Below, in pieces: positions 46,915 through 55,904 of a DNA stretch of 64,000 nt. A program made the translations under genes and the position numbers. The number at the start of each line of letters is the position of its first letter. Within the stretch, counting starts at the first letter, position 1. Under the pieces are notes generated by a model that was not told the DNA's origin, did no database searches, and was given only the letters and a program-made list of their open reading frames with translations. Source of the DNA: an uncultured Flavobacteriales bacterium (lineage in GTDB: Bacteria; Bacteroidota; Bacteroidia; Flavobacteriales_D; Crocinitomicaceae). The stretch covers positions 62,001 through 126,000 of the forward strand of contig CAJXJK010000006.1 of the NCBI GenBank assembly GCA_913054135.1. The letters run 5' to 3'.

Positions 46915-47520
46915 TTAAACCTTTTTCTTTAAGGCCACAAACGTATCGTAAGGGCCATCAACAATAAACATATTGATAATCCAGGTAGGTAAACTACCTC
47001 CGGGATCGGCTAAAAATTGATACGTCACTTTTGATTTCTTTCCTACCGTAACTATTTTCCAAAAACCTTTTGCACTAGGCATTCGCACTACTCCATCCTT
47101 TTTGTCTTTCCCACCAGTAGCGTGATCAAAATTTATAGTAGTCGTTTTCTTCGAATTATCAACGTCTACTGACAAGACCATTACCACGTCTCTATTTGAG
47201 GCAGGCCAAGGCAAATCAATCTCGTAATATATTTTCCTTTTGGTTGGACTTATCGATTTTAAAACTTGAGCATGAGCGCAATCAGGAAACCAATTTGGAT
47301 AATCAGTAATTCTCGCAACAACTTCGGCAACCCTCTTTCTGCTGGCACTCACTTCACAAATAGCCTTAAACTCAAGAATCTCTGAACCGTTGGTTGATCT
47401 TGTGTAGACCTTAATTCCATCTTTATTTTTCTCAAGCTTCCAATCAGCTGGAAATGAAACATCACAAATTAAGAGTAAACAAACAAGGATAGTGTTGCGA
47501 TATGATAAAAGTTTAGACAC
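46915..47520 (-). CDS. Exported START-domain protein
   Basis: 201 residues beginning with GTG at 47520. A hydrophobic n-terminal segment (NTILVCLLLICDVSF) acts as signal peptide. Residues ~25-195 form a START (SRPBCC) lipid-transfer domain: WKLEKNKDGIKVYTR, YPNWFPDCAHAQVLK, YEIDLPWPASNRDVV and a long C-terminal helix that begins GSLPTWIINMF. START domains bind lipids; such exported members occur in many proteobacteria and Bacteroidota. A TAGATTTG element lies 4 bases before the GTG, suggesting leaderless transcription. Confidence 0.85.
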   Translation of the reverse strand: MSKLLSYRNTILVCLLLICDVSFPADWKLEKNKDGIKVYTRSTNGSEILEFKAICEVSASRKRVAEVVARITDYPNWFPDCAHAQVLKSISPTKRKIYYEIDLPWPASNRDVVMVLSVDVDNSKKTTTINFDHATGGKDKKDGVVRMPSAKGFWKIVTVGKKSKVTYQFLADPGGSLPTWIINMFIVDGPYDTFVALKKKV

Positions 47521-47524
47521 TAAA

Positions 47525-47532
47525 CAAATCTA
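47525..47532 (-). promoter_or_regulatory. -7 promoter element of the START gene, leaderless arrangement
   Basis: TAGATTTG on the minus strand, then 4 bases (TTTA) and the GTG start at 47520. Confidence 0.5.
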
Positions 47533-47587
47533 TAAAAAAAGAAACGCAAACCGCAGTTTTACAAGGCTTCTATAGAACATGGTAAGC

Positions 47588-48037
47588 TTAATTAACTTGA
47601 ATCTCATAGATGAAATTCACGTCAGCCCGTAATTCAATTATATTCAATCCTACTGAATCAGGAATATAATAGTACGGGACCGTGTCAAAAGATTGACCTG
47701 GTTCAGCACAATAACTTTCATAAGATAGAGAAGCCACAATTCTTGGAGTATAATTTGGATCGTCATAAACAACTTTTCCTTGAGGAGCCGAAAAGCTATA
47801 TTCTGTGGATATTTGGAGGATTAAAGTATCCCCAAAATCCATCACAGTATCTCCAATTACTTCAAGAATATTTGCAGAAGCATAATTATGATCATCACAA
47901 TAATCATATACGTAACCTCCACCCTGACCCTGATTGCTCTCGCTTGTTGAATTTCCGGAATTCGGATCTACGTCGTCCTTTACGCAGGAAGCAAAAAGAA
48001 CAATCAAAATACTGCTAATGAAAAATGTTTTCGTCAT
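47588..48037 (-). CDS. Small lipoprotein, unknown function
   Basis: 149 residues with a lipoprotein signal peptide whose lipobox L-F-A-S-C places the lipidated cysteine at residue 18. The mature protein starts with an acidic, low-complexity tether (VKDDVDPNSGN, then N/S/Q/G-rich) typical of Bacteroidota outer-membrane lipoproteins, followed by a ~100-residue beta domain with one cysteine pair (YDYCDDHN ... ESYCAEPG). The family is not recognised. Probably surface- or periplasm-facing. The tmRNA gene lies just upstream. Confidence 0.65.
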   Translation of the reverse strand: MTKTFFISSILIVLFASCVKDDVDPNSGNSTSESNQGQGGGYVYDYCDDHNYASANILEVIGDTVMDFGDTLILQISTEYSFSAPQGKVVYDDPNYTPRIVASLSYESYCAEPGQSFDTVPYYYIPDSVGLNIIELRADVNFIYEIQVN

Positions 48038-48087
48038 AGTCTTATAAACGACTTATAGGTCTTAAAGGTTGGTACTAATAAAAAGAT

Positions 48088-48124
48088 AACCCTACACTAC
48101 TCAAAAACAGAGTATTGCAGGGTT
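48088..48124 (-). terminator. Terminator of the tmRNA
   Basis: AACCCT / AGGGTT outer stem with an inner TACTC / GAGTA stem, followed on the minus strand by ATCTTTTTATT. It starts 4 bases after the tmRNA 3' end. Confidence 0.65.
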
Positions 48125-48128
48125 TTCG

Positions 48129-48530
48129 TGGAGCCGGAGGGGATCGAACCCTCGTCCTAACAACGGGTCTATATAGTTTCTACATGTTTATTTTGTGATT
48201 AATTTTTAGACTTTAGGCTGAGCACAAACACCCTAACTAAAGCTTAAGTTGCGATTAGTTTCACACTGACATCACAACCCTGCCAGAGCTATCCCAATTC
48301 ATGATGTTCATGATCCAAAACCATCAGGCGGGGTTTTAGTGAACAGTTAGTTCCCCTTACTATTATTCGGGTGGAATTAAGTATAATCTAACTGAGTCAG
48401 ATTACGCAGCTAACGCGTAAGAATTATTGTTGTCAATTATTCTTGATACACTAGTGTTTAACGAGAACAGGTGCATTACTCGACATGCTTGTACATCTAC
48501 CGCTATTGCAGTCAAATCCAAGTCGGCCCC
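48129..48530 (-). ncRNA. ssrA: Transfer-messenger RNA (ssrA)
   Basis: The 5' end (GGGGCCGACTTGGATTTGAC from 48530 downward on the minus strand) and the 3' end (GGTTCGATCCCCTCCGGCTCC, split here as GGTTCGATCCCC and TCCGGCTCC, then A at 48129) form a tRNA-like acceptor stem and T arm. The 3' CCA is not encoded. In between, the tag reading frame ends D-N-N-N-S-Y-A-L-A-A-stop, with the GAC at 48434-48432 and the TAA at 48404-48402; the YALAA ending is a normal proteolysis tag. The exact resume codon just upstream is uncertain. Length is about 402 bases. tmRNA with SmpB rescues stalled ribosomes. Confidence 0.95.
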
Positions 48531-48549
48531 AAAGAACTTTTTTGCTTAT

Positions 48550-48581
48550 AAAAAAGCCTTCCCTTTTGCAAGAGAAGGCTT
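48550..48581 (-). terminator. Terminator after the VCBS-repeat gene
   Basis: AAGCCTTC / GAAGGCTT stem, 12-base loop, followed on the minus strand by a T run. It lies between the gene ending at 48606 and ssrA. TATCTTTG at 48582-48589 next to it could be the ssrA promoter, but a start there would fall inside the hairpin. Confidence 0.75.
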
Positions 48582-48605
48582 CAAAGATACGAATAATCCT
48601 ATTTT

Positions 48606-50807
48606 CTATTCAATTATCAGAATCTCTTTGTGTAAAATTGCTTCTCCAACAATTTGAACTGCATAAATACCCTTTGGCAAAGCAGCAATGTCAATTACTG
48701 TAGTTGATTCATTTATTGATTTGCTCAATATTCTTTGCCCCATTGAATTATAAATAACTAGATCAGTTTTATCACCCAAATAATTCATGGCAATATTCAA
48801 TTTGTCGTTAGCCGGGTTGGGGAACATCTTAATCTGATAATGATCAAACTCAGAGAATCCAACTGAAATATTTTGACAATCAGAAGTATCAATACACGCT
48901 CCGTTATTACCAATTACAGAATAATCCCCTGCTCCGCCAGCAACATATTCTTGTTGAATTGCTCCAGCAATAACAGTTTGAGTGTTACAATTGTACCATT
49001 GATATGAAACGAAAGGAATGTCAGCTTCAAGGAATAAACCGTTAGCCGTGAAAGACATGTTTAACGTAGAGACATCAATGTAAGTAGTAATGTTACTATC
49101 GCAAGATACTCCAGTTAAATTACTCACATGGTTCTCAGGAGATGTAACATCAGTAACTATTGTACCATCAGGATAAGTAAAATCTTCACCTGAACAAATA
49201 GTCACATACTGATTAATTTCATAGGCACCTCCTAAAGAGATGTGCTCATAATAAACACTGTCACATTCATAAACCGTTGAATAGAAGGTAGAAATGTGAT
49301 CTTGTGCAGTAATTATATTATCAATATAATTACCGTCTTTAAATGTAAATGATCCTCCATTACAAACTTGTGCAGTATCATAGTAAGTCATGTTTAAGAC
49401 TCCTTTTTTCTCATAAACCATGAGATTGTTACCGCCGAAAGGAGCATTAACTAAATCAGGTCCGCCATCATTGTTTAAATCCACAATTGTAGAAGCAAAA
49501 GAAGATGTCAAGTTTGAAGTGTTACCGTTTAAGTTTCCTGAAGTGAATGAAATTGAACCAGGAGAAGATGTGTTTTCGAAAACAGTTAAGTTAGCCCCGG
49601 TGTTTGTTCCAACAAAAAGATCTACCAAACCGTCATCATTAACATCTCCAGCGCCTATTCCATAAGAAATTGTTGCCGGAAAAACTTGCTCTGTATCAAA
49701 ACTCAGAACAGTTCCGTTCCAGGTATTTCTAACCACATTCATATTGGTTGTAATTTGACCTGCAGCAGCAATATCCAATAATCCGTCACCATCTAAATCA
49801 TTTAGTGAAACTGTCTCAGCACCAGGTGAAGTTACTGTTCCATAAAGAGTTAAGTCAACATTTCCTGGAGTACTATTATTTAATATCACTTGAACCCCAT
49901 TGTTCAATTGCGCTACGACAATATCATTATCTCCGTCTTGATCTAAATCTCCAGTTTTAACTTCGTGTAAGTAACAACATAACCCGCCAATACCTGTAGT
50001 ATCAGTGAACGTTGGTGTAGGAAGCCCGTCATTAAGCATCACTACTACTCTATTCATATTGTAGTAAGAAGCAACAATATCCGGATGACCATCTTGATCA
50101 ATATCATCAATCACTATATCTCTTGGGTCAGGATGAACCATGATTGCATTTTCAGAAGTGAAGGCTATGTTCGGGCCAAAAGAAGTATTAAAGAATACTG
50201 AGATATTATCATCATAAAATGAACAGATAGCTAAATCTTCTAATCCATCACCATTGAAATCACCTTGAGCTAAATCAGTAGGACCTTGTGCATTTAAGAT
50301 TGTCGGCGGATCAAAATCAATTGGTCCATAAGGAACAGAAATATTTTTGAAAAGATAAATCTTACTGTCAGAATAGCTACTTACTGCAATATCGATTAAT
50401 CCATCTAAGTTAAAATCTGCAGCTACAACATTTCGATCAGATCCGCTTGCACCCACATTCGGAATCCAAGTTGACCAAGCAAATTGCATATTCTGTACTC
50501 CACAATATCCGAAGATGAATTGTAATGGTGAGTAAGCAACTTCGCCTGCGCTATTCAACACTCTAATATATTCATGTGAAGCACCAATTGGCACTTCTAC
50601 TTCGATAGTAGTTGCATTTTCAGATTGAATTGAACCAGGTACTGATCCAAAATAAACTTCATTACCTGTTGCCGAGAAAGTACCCGAAATAGTTATTAAA
50701 TCTCCTTCTTGTCCAATAATTGGTGTTACATCTGTAATGTCAGGTTGAGCAAAAGATGTAAGCGAAGAGGTGATTGCAAATAGAGAGTAGAATAATATTT
50801 TCTTCAT
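48606..50807 (-). CDS. Secreted FG-GAP/VCBS repeat protein with T9SS type A sorting domain
   Basis: 733 residues. Signal peptide (ends TSFAQ); an IPT/TIG Ig-like domain (~20-100; VTPIIGQEGDLITISGTF); an FG-GAP/VCBS beta-propeller (~110-450) with repeated calcium-loop-like D-x-D-x-D-G-x-x-D units such as DFNLDGLIDIA and DLDQDGDNDIV; a cysteine-containing region; and a C-terminal type A T9SS domain (MFPNPANDKLNIAMN ... LVIYNSMGQRIL ... LPKGIYAVQIVG). It should be exported and attached to the surface. Surface binding or adhesion is likely but unproven. A TAATTTTA element lies 4 bases upstream of the ATG. Confidence 0.92.
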   Translation of the reverse strand: MKKILFYSLFAITSSLTSFAQPDITDVTPIIGQEGDLITISGTFSATGNEVYFGSVPGSIQSENATTIEVEVPIGASHEYIRVLNSAGEVAYSPLQFIFGYCGVQNMQFAWSTWIPNVGASGSDRNVVAADFNLDGLIDIAVSSYSDSKIYLFKNISVPYGPIDFDPPTILNAQGPTDLAQGDFNGDGLEDLAICSFYDDNISVFFNTSFGPNIAFTSENAIMVHPDPRDIVIDDIDQDGHPDIVASYYNMNRVVVMLNDGLPTPTFTDTTGIGGLCCYLHEVKTGDLDQDGDNDIVVAQLNNGVQVILNNSTPGNVDLTLYGTVTSPGAETVSLNDLDGDGLLDIAAAGQITTNMNVVRNTWNGTVLSFDTEQVFPATISYGIGAGDVNDDGLVDLFVGTNTGANLTVFENTSSPGSISFTSGNLNGNTSNLTSSFASTIVDLNNDGGPDLVNAPFGGNNLMVYEKKGVLNMTYYDTAQVCNGGSFTFKDGNYIDNIITAQDHISTFYSTVYECDSVYYEHISLGGAYEINQYVTICSGEDFTYPDGTIVTDVTSPENHVSNLTGVSCDSNITTYIDVSTLNMSFTANGLFLEADIPFVSYQWYNCNTQTVIAGAIQQEYVAGGAGDYSVIGNNGACIDTSDCQNISVGFSEFDHYQIKMFPNPANDKLNIAMNYLGDKTDLVIYNSMGQRILSKSINESTTVIDIAALPKGIYAVQIVGEAILHKEILIIE

Positions 50808-50811
50808 GCCT

Positions 50812-50819
50812 TAAAATTA
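50812..50819 (-). promoter_or_regulatory. Weak -7 element, leaderless arrangement (VCBS gene)
   Basis: TAATTTTA on the minus strand, one mismatch to TAnnTTTG, with 4 bases before the ATG at 50807. Same form as in front of the lolD-like gene. Confidence 0.3.
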
Positions 50820-50892
50820 ACCAATTTTAGACTGCAAATCAAACTGTTTCAAATTCTTTATTAATAAAGTGTGAAAAAAAACAAGATTTAAT

Positions 50893-50900
50893 TATTTTTG
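50893..50900 (+). promoter_or_regulatory. -7 element of the dehydrogenase gene
   Basis: TATTTTTG fits TAnnTTTG and lies 18 bases before the ATG at 50919. It overlaps the alternative start at 50898/50901, which favours the 50919 start. Confidence 0.45.
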
Positions 50901-50918
50901 ATGAAATTATATCACGTC

Positions 50919-52139
50919 ATGGCTACTATTAAACTTGGAGTAATAAAAGAAGGGAAGAATCCTCCAGACAAGAGAGTTCCTTTAACTCCGGCCCAATGCA
51001 TAGAGGTTCAAAACAAATTTCCTAATGTTCAAGTCATTGTACAAAACAGCAATGTAAGAGCATTTAAGGATGATGAATATGCAAATTTAGGGCTTGCAAT
51101 GTCAGATGACGTTTCTGATTGTGATATTTTAATTGGAGTAAAAGAGGTGAATAAGGAGGATTTAATTCCTTCAAAAAAATACATGTTCTTTTCTCACACT
51201 TTTAAAGAACAACCTTATAACCGTGAGCTTTTACAAACTATCATAGAGAAGAAGATTCAGTTAATCGATTATGAAGTTTTAAAAAACAAAAGAGACAATA
51301 GAATTATTGGCTTTGGTAGATATGCAGGAATTGTAGGATGCTACAATGGATTGCTCGCCTATGGTAAAAAACATGGTTTGTACAATCTTAAACCAGCCAA
51401 TGAATGTGAAGATAGAGTTGAGTTAGATGCAGAAGTTGGAAAAGTCAAATTACCTGCAGGAACTAAATTTGTAGCAACAGGATTTGGTAGAGTTGGTAAT
51501 GGAGCCAGAGAAATCTTTAAAACCCTTGGTATAAAAGAAGTGTCTGCTCCTGAATTTCTTTCAAATGAATTTGACGAAGCAGTATTCACACACTTAACTG
51601 TGGCAGATTACTTTGCTAGAGAAGACGGATCAGAATTTGATAAATACGCTTTTTATGAATCAGGTGAAGGTCATGTATCTACCTTTGACAGATATTTAGA
51701 AAAAGCCGACATGTATGTGGCTTGTCACTATTGGGATTCTAGTTCACCATTCATCTTCACAAGAGATGATTTAAAAAGAGAAAATTTAAAGCTTTCAGTT
51801 GTTGCTGATATATCATGTGATATAAACGGACCCATAGCTTCTACATTGAGACCATCAACTATAGCTTCTCCTCATTACGGATACAATCCGCAAACGGAGA
51901 CTGAAATTGATTTCATGTCAGAAGGCTCGATAGGTGTAATGGCAGTTGATAATCTTCCATGCGAATTACCTAAAGATGCTTCTGAAGATTTCGGAAATGA
52001 ATTAATTAATCAAGTATTTCCGGCATTGTTTGGTGAAGACCCAGATCGTATAATTGCAAGAGCTAGTGAGACCAATTTAAATGGAGAGTTAACTGAAGAG
52101 TTTGCATACCTAGAGTCTTATCTTGCTGGTAATGATTAA
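50919..52139 (+). CDS. Alanine dehydrogenase/saccharopine dehydrogenase (LYS1-like) family enzyme
   Basis: About 406 residues from the ATG at 50919 (MATIKLGVIKEGKNPPDKRV); the upstream in-frame ATG at 50901 overlaps the promoter element. The N-terminal domain shows the AlaDH/PNT pattern: KxPPDKRVPLTPAQC for substrate binding and FFSHTFKEQPYN with a likely catalytic histidine. The Rossmann domain shows AGTKFVATGFGRVGNGARE, and a third segment has VVADISCDINGPIASTLRPS. The match with fungal-type saccharopine dehydrogenase (lysine-forming) is closest among families I know, so it may catalyse NAD-dependent oxidative deamination in lysine metabolism; substrate not certain. Confidence 0.75.
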   Translation: MATIKLGVIKEGKNPPDKRVPLTPAQCIEVQNKFPNVQVIVQNSNVRAFKDDEYANLGLAMSDDVSDCDILIGVKEVNKEDLIPSKKYMFFSHTFKEQPYNRELLQTIIEKKIQLIDYEVLKNKRDNRIIGFGRYAGIVGCYNGLLAYGKKHGLYNLKPANECEDRVELDAEVGKVKLPAGTKFVATGFGRVGNGAREIFKTLGIKEVSAPEFLSNEFDEAVFTHLTVADYFAREDGSEFDKYAFYESGEGHVSTFDRYLEKADMYVACHYWDSSSPFIFTRDDLKRENLKLSVVADISCDINGPIASTLRPSTIASPHYGYNPQTETEIDFMSEGSIGVMAVDNLPCELPKDASEDFGNELINQVFPALFGEDPDRIIARASETNLNGELTEEFAYLESYLAGND

Positions 52140-52278
52140 CATAAGTTAAGAAAATCAATAGCATATTTTTCTATCTCATTCGTTCTTATAAATGAATGAA
52201 TGAAAGCTTCTGTAACCTTTTGTAAAGCAAAGGAGTTATAGATTAGATAAAGAAAATTTGTTTTGGAGCATTTTGCAC

Positions 52279-52309
52279 TTGACACGAACAATAGTTTGAC
52301 GTACATTTG
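52279..52309 (+). promoter_or_regulatory. Promoter of rpoD
   Basis: A TTG (52279-52281, -33 region) and TACATTTG (52302-52309, -7 region) are spaced by 20 bases, the best-formed promoter in the window. The ATG lies 41 bases downstream. Confidence 0.6.
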
Positions 52310-52350
52310 CTCCCTATTTGTATAAACTCAAAAGAAAGGAAAATTAAATA

Positions 52351-53217
52351 ATGAGGCAGTTAAAAATTACAAAATCAATAACGAATCGTGAAAGTCAATC
52401 TTTAGATAAGTATCTACAAGATATTGGTAAAGAGGAACTTATTACTGCTGAGATAGAGGTTGAGTTAGCTAAAAGAATAAAGCAAGGGGACCAAGAGGCA
52501 CTTGAAAAATTAACTAAAGCTAACTTAAGATTCGTAGTTTCAGTTGCTAAACAGTACCAAAACCAAGGTTTGACATTACCCGATTTGATTAACGAAGGTA
52601 ATTTAGGTTTGATTAAAGCTGCTCAAAAATTTGATGAAACGAGAGGATTTAAATTCATCTCTTACGCCGTATGGTGGATTCGTCAATCAATTTTGCAAGC
52701 TTTAGCAGAACAAGCACGTATTGTTCGTCTACCTTTAAACCAAGTTGGTTCTTTAAATAAGATCAACAAAGCATTTTCCAAATTAGAACAAGAGTACGAA
52801 AGACCTCCATCAGCTGAAGAGTTGGCAGAAGTTTTAGAAGTACCTGAAGATAAAATTAAAGAATCAATGAAAGTGGCTGGTCGTCACGTTTCAATGGATG
52901 CTCCCCTATCCTCTTCTGAAGATGGTGGAACATTAATGGATGTTATGGCAAACGGAGATTCTCCGAAAGCTGACAAACATTTGATGGCTGAATCTTTACA
53001 GAAAGAAATTGAAAGATCACTTTCAACTCTTACTGATAAAGAAAGAGAAATTATCAGACTGTTCTTTGGAATTGGAATGAATCACGGATTAACACTTGAA
53101 GAAATTGGAGCTAAGTTCAATTTAACAAGAGAACGTGTTAGACAAATTAAAGAAAAAGCTATTAGAAGATTGAGACATACTTCAAGAAACAAATTGCTGA
53201 AAGCATATTTAGGATAA
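52351..53217 (+). CDS. rpoD: Primary RNA polymerase sigma factor RpoD/SigA
   Basis: 288 residues, the short form typical of Bacteroidota: it lacks region 1.1. Region 1.2 begins [15 protein letters not shown], region 2 has [20 protein letters not shown]-type core (quoted as [12 protein letters not shown] and [16 protein letters not shown]) with 2.4 in [16 protein letters not shown], region 3 has [14 protein letters not shown], and region 4 ends [20 protein letters not shown]. It directs housekeeping transcription, recognising TAnnTTTG promoters as seen throughout this window. Monocistronic, with a promoter upstream and a terminator downstream. Confidence 0.97.
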   Translation: MRQLKITKSITNRESQSLDKYLQDIGKEELITAEIEVELAKRIKQGDQEALEKLTKANLRFVVSVAKQYQNQGLTLPDLINEGNLGLIKAAQKFDETRGFKFISYAVWWIRQSILQALAEQARIVRLPLNQVGSLNKINKAFSKLEQEYERPPSAEELAEVLEVPEDKIKESMKVAGRHVSMDAPLSSSEDGGTLMDVMANGDSPKADKHLMAESLQKEIERSLSTLTDKEREIIRLFFGIGMNHGLTLEEIGAKFNLTRERVRQIKEKAIRRLRHTSRNKLLKAYLG

Positions 53218-53236
53218 ATTGTAATCCTATGTTGAA

Positions 53237-53266
53237 AAGCCGTTCATATTTGAACGGCTTTTTTTT
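53237..53266 (+). terminator. Terminator of rpoD
   Basis: Perfect 10-bp stem (AAGCCGTTCA / TGAACGGCTT) with a TATT loop and a T8 run. Confidence 0.92.
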
Positions 53267-53298
53267 GTTCTAAACTTTCCTAATCCCAATTTAGACTT

Positions 53299-53306
53299 TA
53301 ACTTTG
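53299..53306 (+). promoter_or_regulatory. -7 promoter element of the GAPDH gene
   Basis: TAACTTTG, 47 bases before the ATG at 53354; no clear -33. Confidence 0.5.
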
Positions 53307-53353
53307 CAAAAAATATTCATTCAGACTTAATGTCTGAACTCAAAAAACACTAA

Positions 53354-54805
53354 ATGGAATCTGCTGTAGGTTACGAAAAAGAGCTTCAAAGCTATGTTGA
53401 CAAGGAGAAAGCTGCTGTTAAGCTAGCTTCTAAAGTTGGAGAGTTATTGTACGATAAAGGAATTGAACTTGTATTGTTCAGAAATCACCTTTTAGACACA
53501 ACTACAACCGAAATCTTGAAACTGCATGATTATGCTGAAAAAGTAGTAGGAAAAAAGATTTTCACTAAAACTACAGCTGCTTTAGCTGAAGAAATGTGCA
53601 AAATGGAAATTCCAGCTGCAAAAATTGACATAGGTAAATTAGCTTATGAGTGGATTCAAGAAAATGAAAGCTTTGACTCAAAAGCTGCATTCCTTGAAAA
53701 TAAGTTAAGCGGATTCTTTACAGATGACTCTCATCAATTTGAACCAAGAGATGTTGTATTATATGGTTTTGGTAGAATTGGAAGACTTGCGGCAAGAGAA
53801 TTAATCAAGCAAGCTGGTAAAGGACAACAATTGAGATTAAGAGCAATTGTAACTAGAAATGCATCAGCAGATCAAATTAAAAAAAGAGCAGCTTTATTAA
53901 GCAATGATTCTGTTCACGGAGCTTTCAAAGGCACTGTTGACGTAGACATTGAGAATAAAGCATTGATTATTAACGGGCAAATCATTCAAATGATTGAAGC
54001 TTCAAATCCTGAGGATATTGACTACACATCATACGGAATTGATAATGCTCTAGTAATTGATAATACGGGAGTTTTCACTGATAAAACAGCATTAGGAAGA
54101 CATAAAGCTGCCAAAGGTGTTAGTAGAGTTTTATTAACAGCTCCTGGAAAAGAGATTCCGAATATTGTTTACGGAATCAATCATAACGAATTAGAGCTTG
54201 AAAATACTCACATATTTTCGGCAGCATCTTGTACAACAAACGCAATTTCGCCTATTTTAAAGGTCATCAATGACAAATACGGAATTGAAAAAGGGCACAT
54301 TGAAACGGTTCACGCCTATACAAATGACCAAAACCTTTTGGATAACATGCACAAGAAGCCAAGAAGAGGAAGATCAGCTGCGATCAACATGGTTATCACA
54401 TCAACTGGAGCTGGTAAAGCAGTGACAAAAGTGATCCCAGATTTAGAAAACAAGCTTACTGCAAATGCAGTTAGAGTTCCAACTCCAAATGGCTCATTGG
54501 CTATTATGAACTTGTCTTTAAATGGAAACACTTCGGTTGAAGAATTGAATGCTGTTGTAAAGGATGCCGCATTAAATGGTCCTTTGGTAAATCAAATTTT
54601 CTATTCAATTGATGAAGAGATGGTTTCAAATGATATTATTGGAAACCACTGTTGCTCAGTGTTTGACGCCCCTGCAACAATCGTTTCACCTGACGGAAAG
54701 AATGCAGTACTCTATACTTGGTATGACAATGAGTATGGATATACCAAACAGGTTATCAGATTGGCTAAGTACATTGCTAAAGTGAGACGTCATATCTACT
54801 ATTAA
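53354..54805 (+). CDS. Long-form glyceraldehyde-3-phosphate dehydrogenase
   Basis: 483 residues, about 150 longer than the usual ~335. Residues 1-130 form a helical extension. From about 133 the NAD-binding Rossmann begins (LYGFGRIGRLAARELI), and the catalytic cysteine is C293 in SAASCTTNAISP, with the following HAYTNDQNLLDN and the catalytic-histidine region HKKPRRGRSAA. It would convert glyceraldehyde-3-phosphate to 1,3-bisphosphoglycerate (or the reverse) in the cytoplasm. Long forms are known in Bacteroidota beside the short GapA, but why the extension exists is not clear. It has its own promoter and terminator. Confidence 0.93.
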   Translation: MESAVGYEKELQSYVDKEKAAVKLASKVGELLYDKGIELVLFRNHLLDTTTTEILKLHDYAEKVVGKKIFTKTTAALAEEMCKMEIPAAKIDIGKLAYEWIQENESFDSKAAFLENKLSGFFTDDSHQFEPRDVVLYGFGRIGRLAARELIKQAGKGQQLRLRAIVTRNASADQIKKRAALLSNDSVHGAFKGTVDVDIENKALIINGQIIQMIEASNPEDIDYTSYGIDNALVIDNTGVFTDKTALGRHKAAKGVSRVLLTAPGKEIPNIVYGINHNELELENTHIFSAASCTTNAISPILKVINDKYGIEKGHIETVHAYTNDQNLLDNMHKKPRRGRSAAINMVITSTGAGKAVTKVIPDLENKLTANAVRVPTPNGSLAIMNLSLNGNTSVEELNAVVKDAALNGPLVNQIFYSIDEEMVSNDIIGNHCCSVFDAPATIVSPDGKNAVLYTWYDNEYGYTKQVIRLAKYIAKVRRHIYY

Positions 54806-54827
54806 ATTCAGTAAAACAATTATATTT

Positions 54828-54862
54828 AAAAGCGCTCTCATTATTACGAGGCGCTTTTTTTT
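54828..54862 (+). terminator. Terminator of the GAPDH gene
   Basis: AAAAGCGC / GCGCTTTT stem plus inner CTC/GAG with one bulge, followed by a T8 run. Confidence 0.85.
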
Positions 54863-54873
54863 ATTTAAAAAGT

Positions 54874-55794
54874 ATGAAATCAACTTATCTAATTTTAATA
54901 TTAGCGTTCATAGGTAGTAGTTCTGCTGCCTATTGCGCAAGCGACAACAATTCTACATTCCCTGTAAAGGAAACTCACCAAAAGAAGGTCAAAACTTGGA
55001 CAAAATCTGTTTGGTCATACATAGACACGACAAGTCAAGAAAACTCACCTCTCTTCTACCCTCACAACCAACTACAAGACCCAGGGATAGACGCAATGAT
55101 TGGCGAGTTTACGGAGGCAAATCTTGAGAACCAAAGAAAGGCAATGAAGCAGAACCTTTGGAACATTCTTCGTTATCACTTTTTTAAATCAGAGCTTACT
55201 CTTTATTTTACTCGAAATCCAGAATGGTACGATTATATTGATCATGGAGAATTACTATTCCCTTTAACCGCTAAAAAATATGCTGATAAAAAAGATGCAA
55301 ACTATTTTAATGATAAGGACTTCAGGGAAATGACAAAATATAGTGATTTGATTGGTTACGAAATATTCAATGAATACCCAATGGCTTTGATGTCAATCGA
55401 TTATCCGGGAGAAGACTCTATAAACGCTGATGGAGATGTAGTATACGCACCAAATGACTATGTATTTTATAGAGATAAAGATATTGCCAAGCTGAAATTG
55501 AGAGAAGAATGGAAAATGGATGAAACCGGAGAAGTTCTTAAGAAATCAATCAAAGCAATCTGTCCAATAATGAAAAAGTATGACGCTAATTCTGAGAAGT
55601 TCATTGAAGTTGAAACTTTTTGGGTGGATTATAAAGCCATCTCAGGATTACTAGAAAACTACTTCTATCAGTTGAAACCTCAAGGAGAGGACAAAAAGAA
55701 AATATATTCTATCAAAGAATATTTTGAAAAAAGAATGTTTAAAAATGAAGTTTACGAAGAAGAAGGAATTCATGTAAAAGCAGAAGAAAAGTAA
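54874..55794 (+). CDS. GldN/PorN-like gliding motility and T9SS protein
   Basis: 306 residues with a signal peptide (ends near AAYCAS). Points of match with GldN/PorN: an early W-x-x-I-D segment (KSVWSYIDTTSQENSPLFYP), a central helical region, then DKDIAKLKLREEWKMDETGEV followed by IKAICPIMKKYDANSEKF and a tryptophan-containing VETFWVDYKAI; these are quoted in pieces. GldN is a periplasmic ring component of the T9SS. Normal gldN genes stand at the end of gldKLMN; here gldK, gldL and gldM are absent, so this is either a separate copy or a divergent relative. The ATG comes 11 bases after the GAPDH terminator. Confidence 0.6.
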   Translation: MKSTYLILILAFIGSSSAAYCASDNNSTFPVKETHQKKVKTWTKSVWSYIDTTSQENSPLFYPHNQLQDPGIDAMIGEFTEANLENQRKAMKQNLWNILRYHFFKSELTLYFTRNPEWYDYIDHGELLFPLTAKKYADKKDANYFNDKDFREMTKYSDLIGYEIFNEYPMALMSIDYPGEDSINADGDVVYAPNDYVFYRDKDIAKLKLREEWKMDETGEVLKKSIKAICPIMKKYDANSEKFIEVETFWVDYKAISGLLENYFYQLKPQGEDKKKIYSIKEYFEKRMFKNEVYEEEGIHVKAEEK

Positions 55795-55904
55795 ACAACA
55801 AGCTTGAATTAAAAAACAACTTTTTCAATAACTACAAGGCTTTAAGAGTATCGTTACATAATAAATGATCGATTAGGATTCAAATATTGTCTCAATTCGG
55901 ATTG

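Noticed and set aside
48129-48160. Isolated tRNA 3' half
   Set aside because: It is the T arm and acceptor strand of the tmRNA, whose 5' half lies at 48500-48530.
48427-48703. Short plus-strand open frames over the tmRNA
   Set aside because: They lie antisense to ssrA and the end of the VCBS gene and show no protein-like features.
52170-52250. Weak inverted repeats between the dehydrogenase gene and rpoD
   Set aside because: TCATTC/GAATGA and CCTTT/AAAGG pairs are short, AT-rich and lack T runs, so I cannot claim a terminator or operator.
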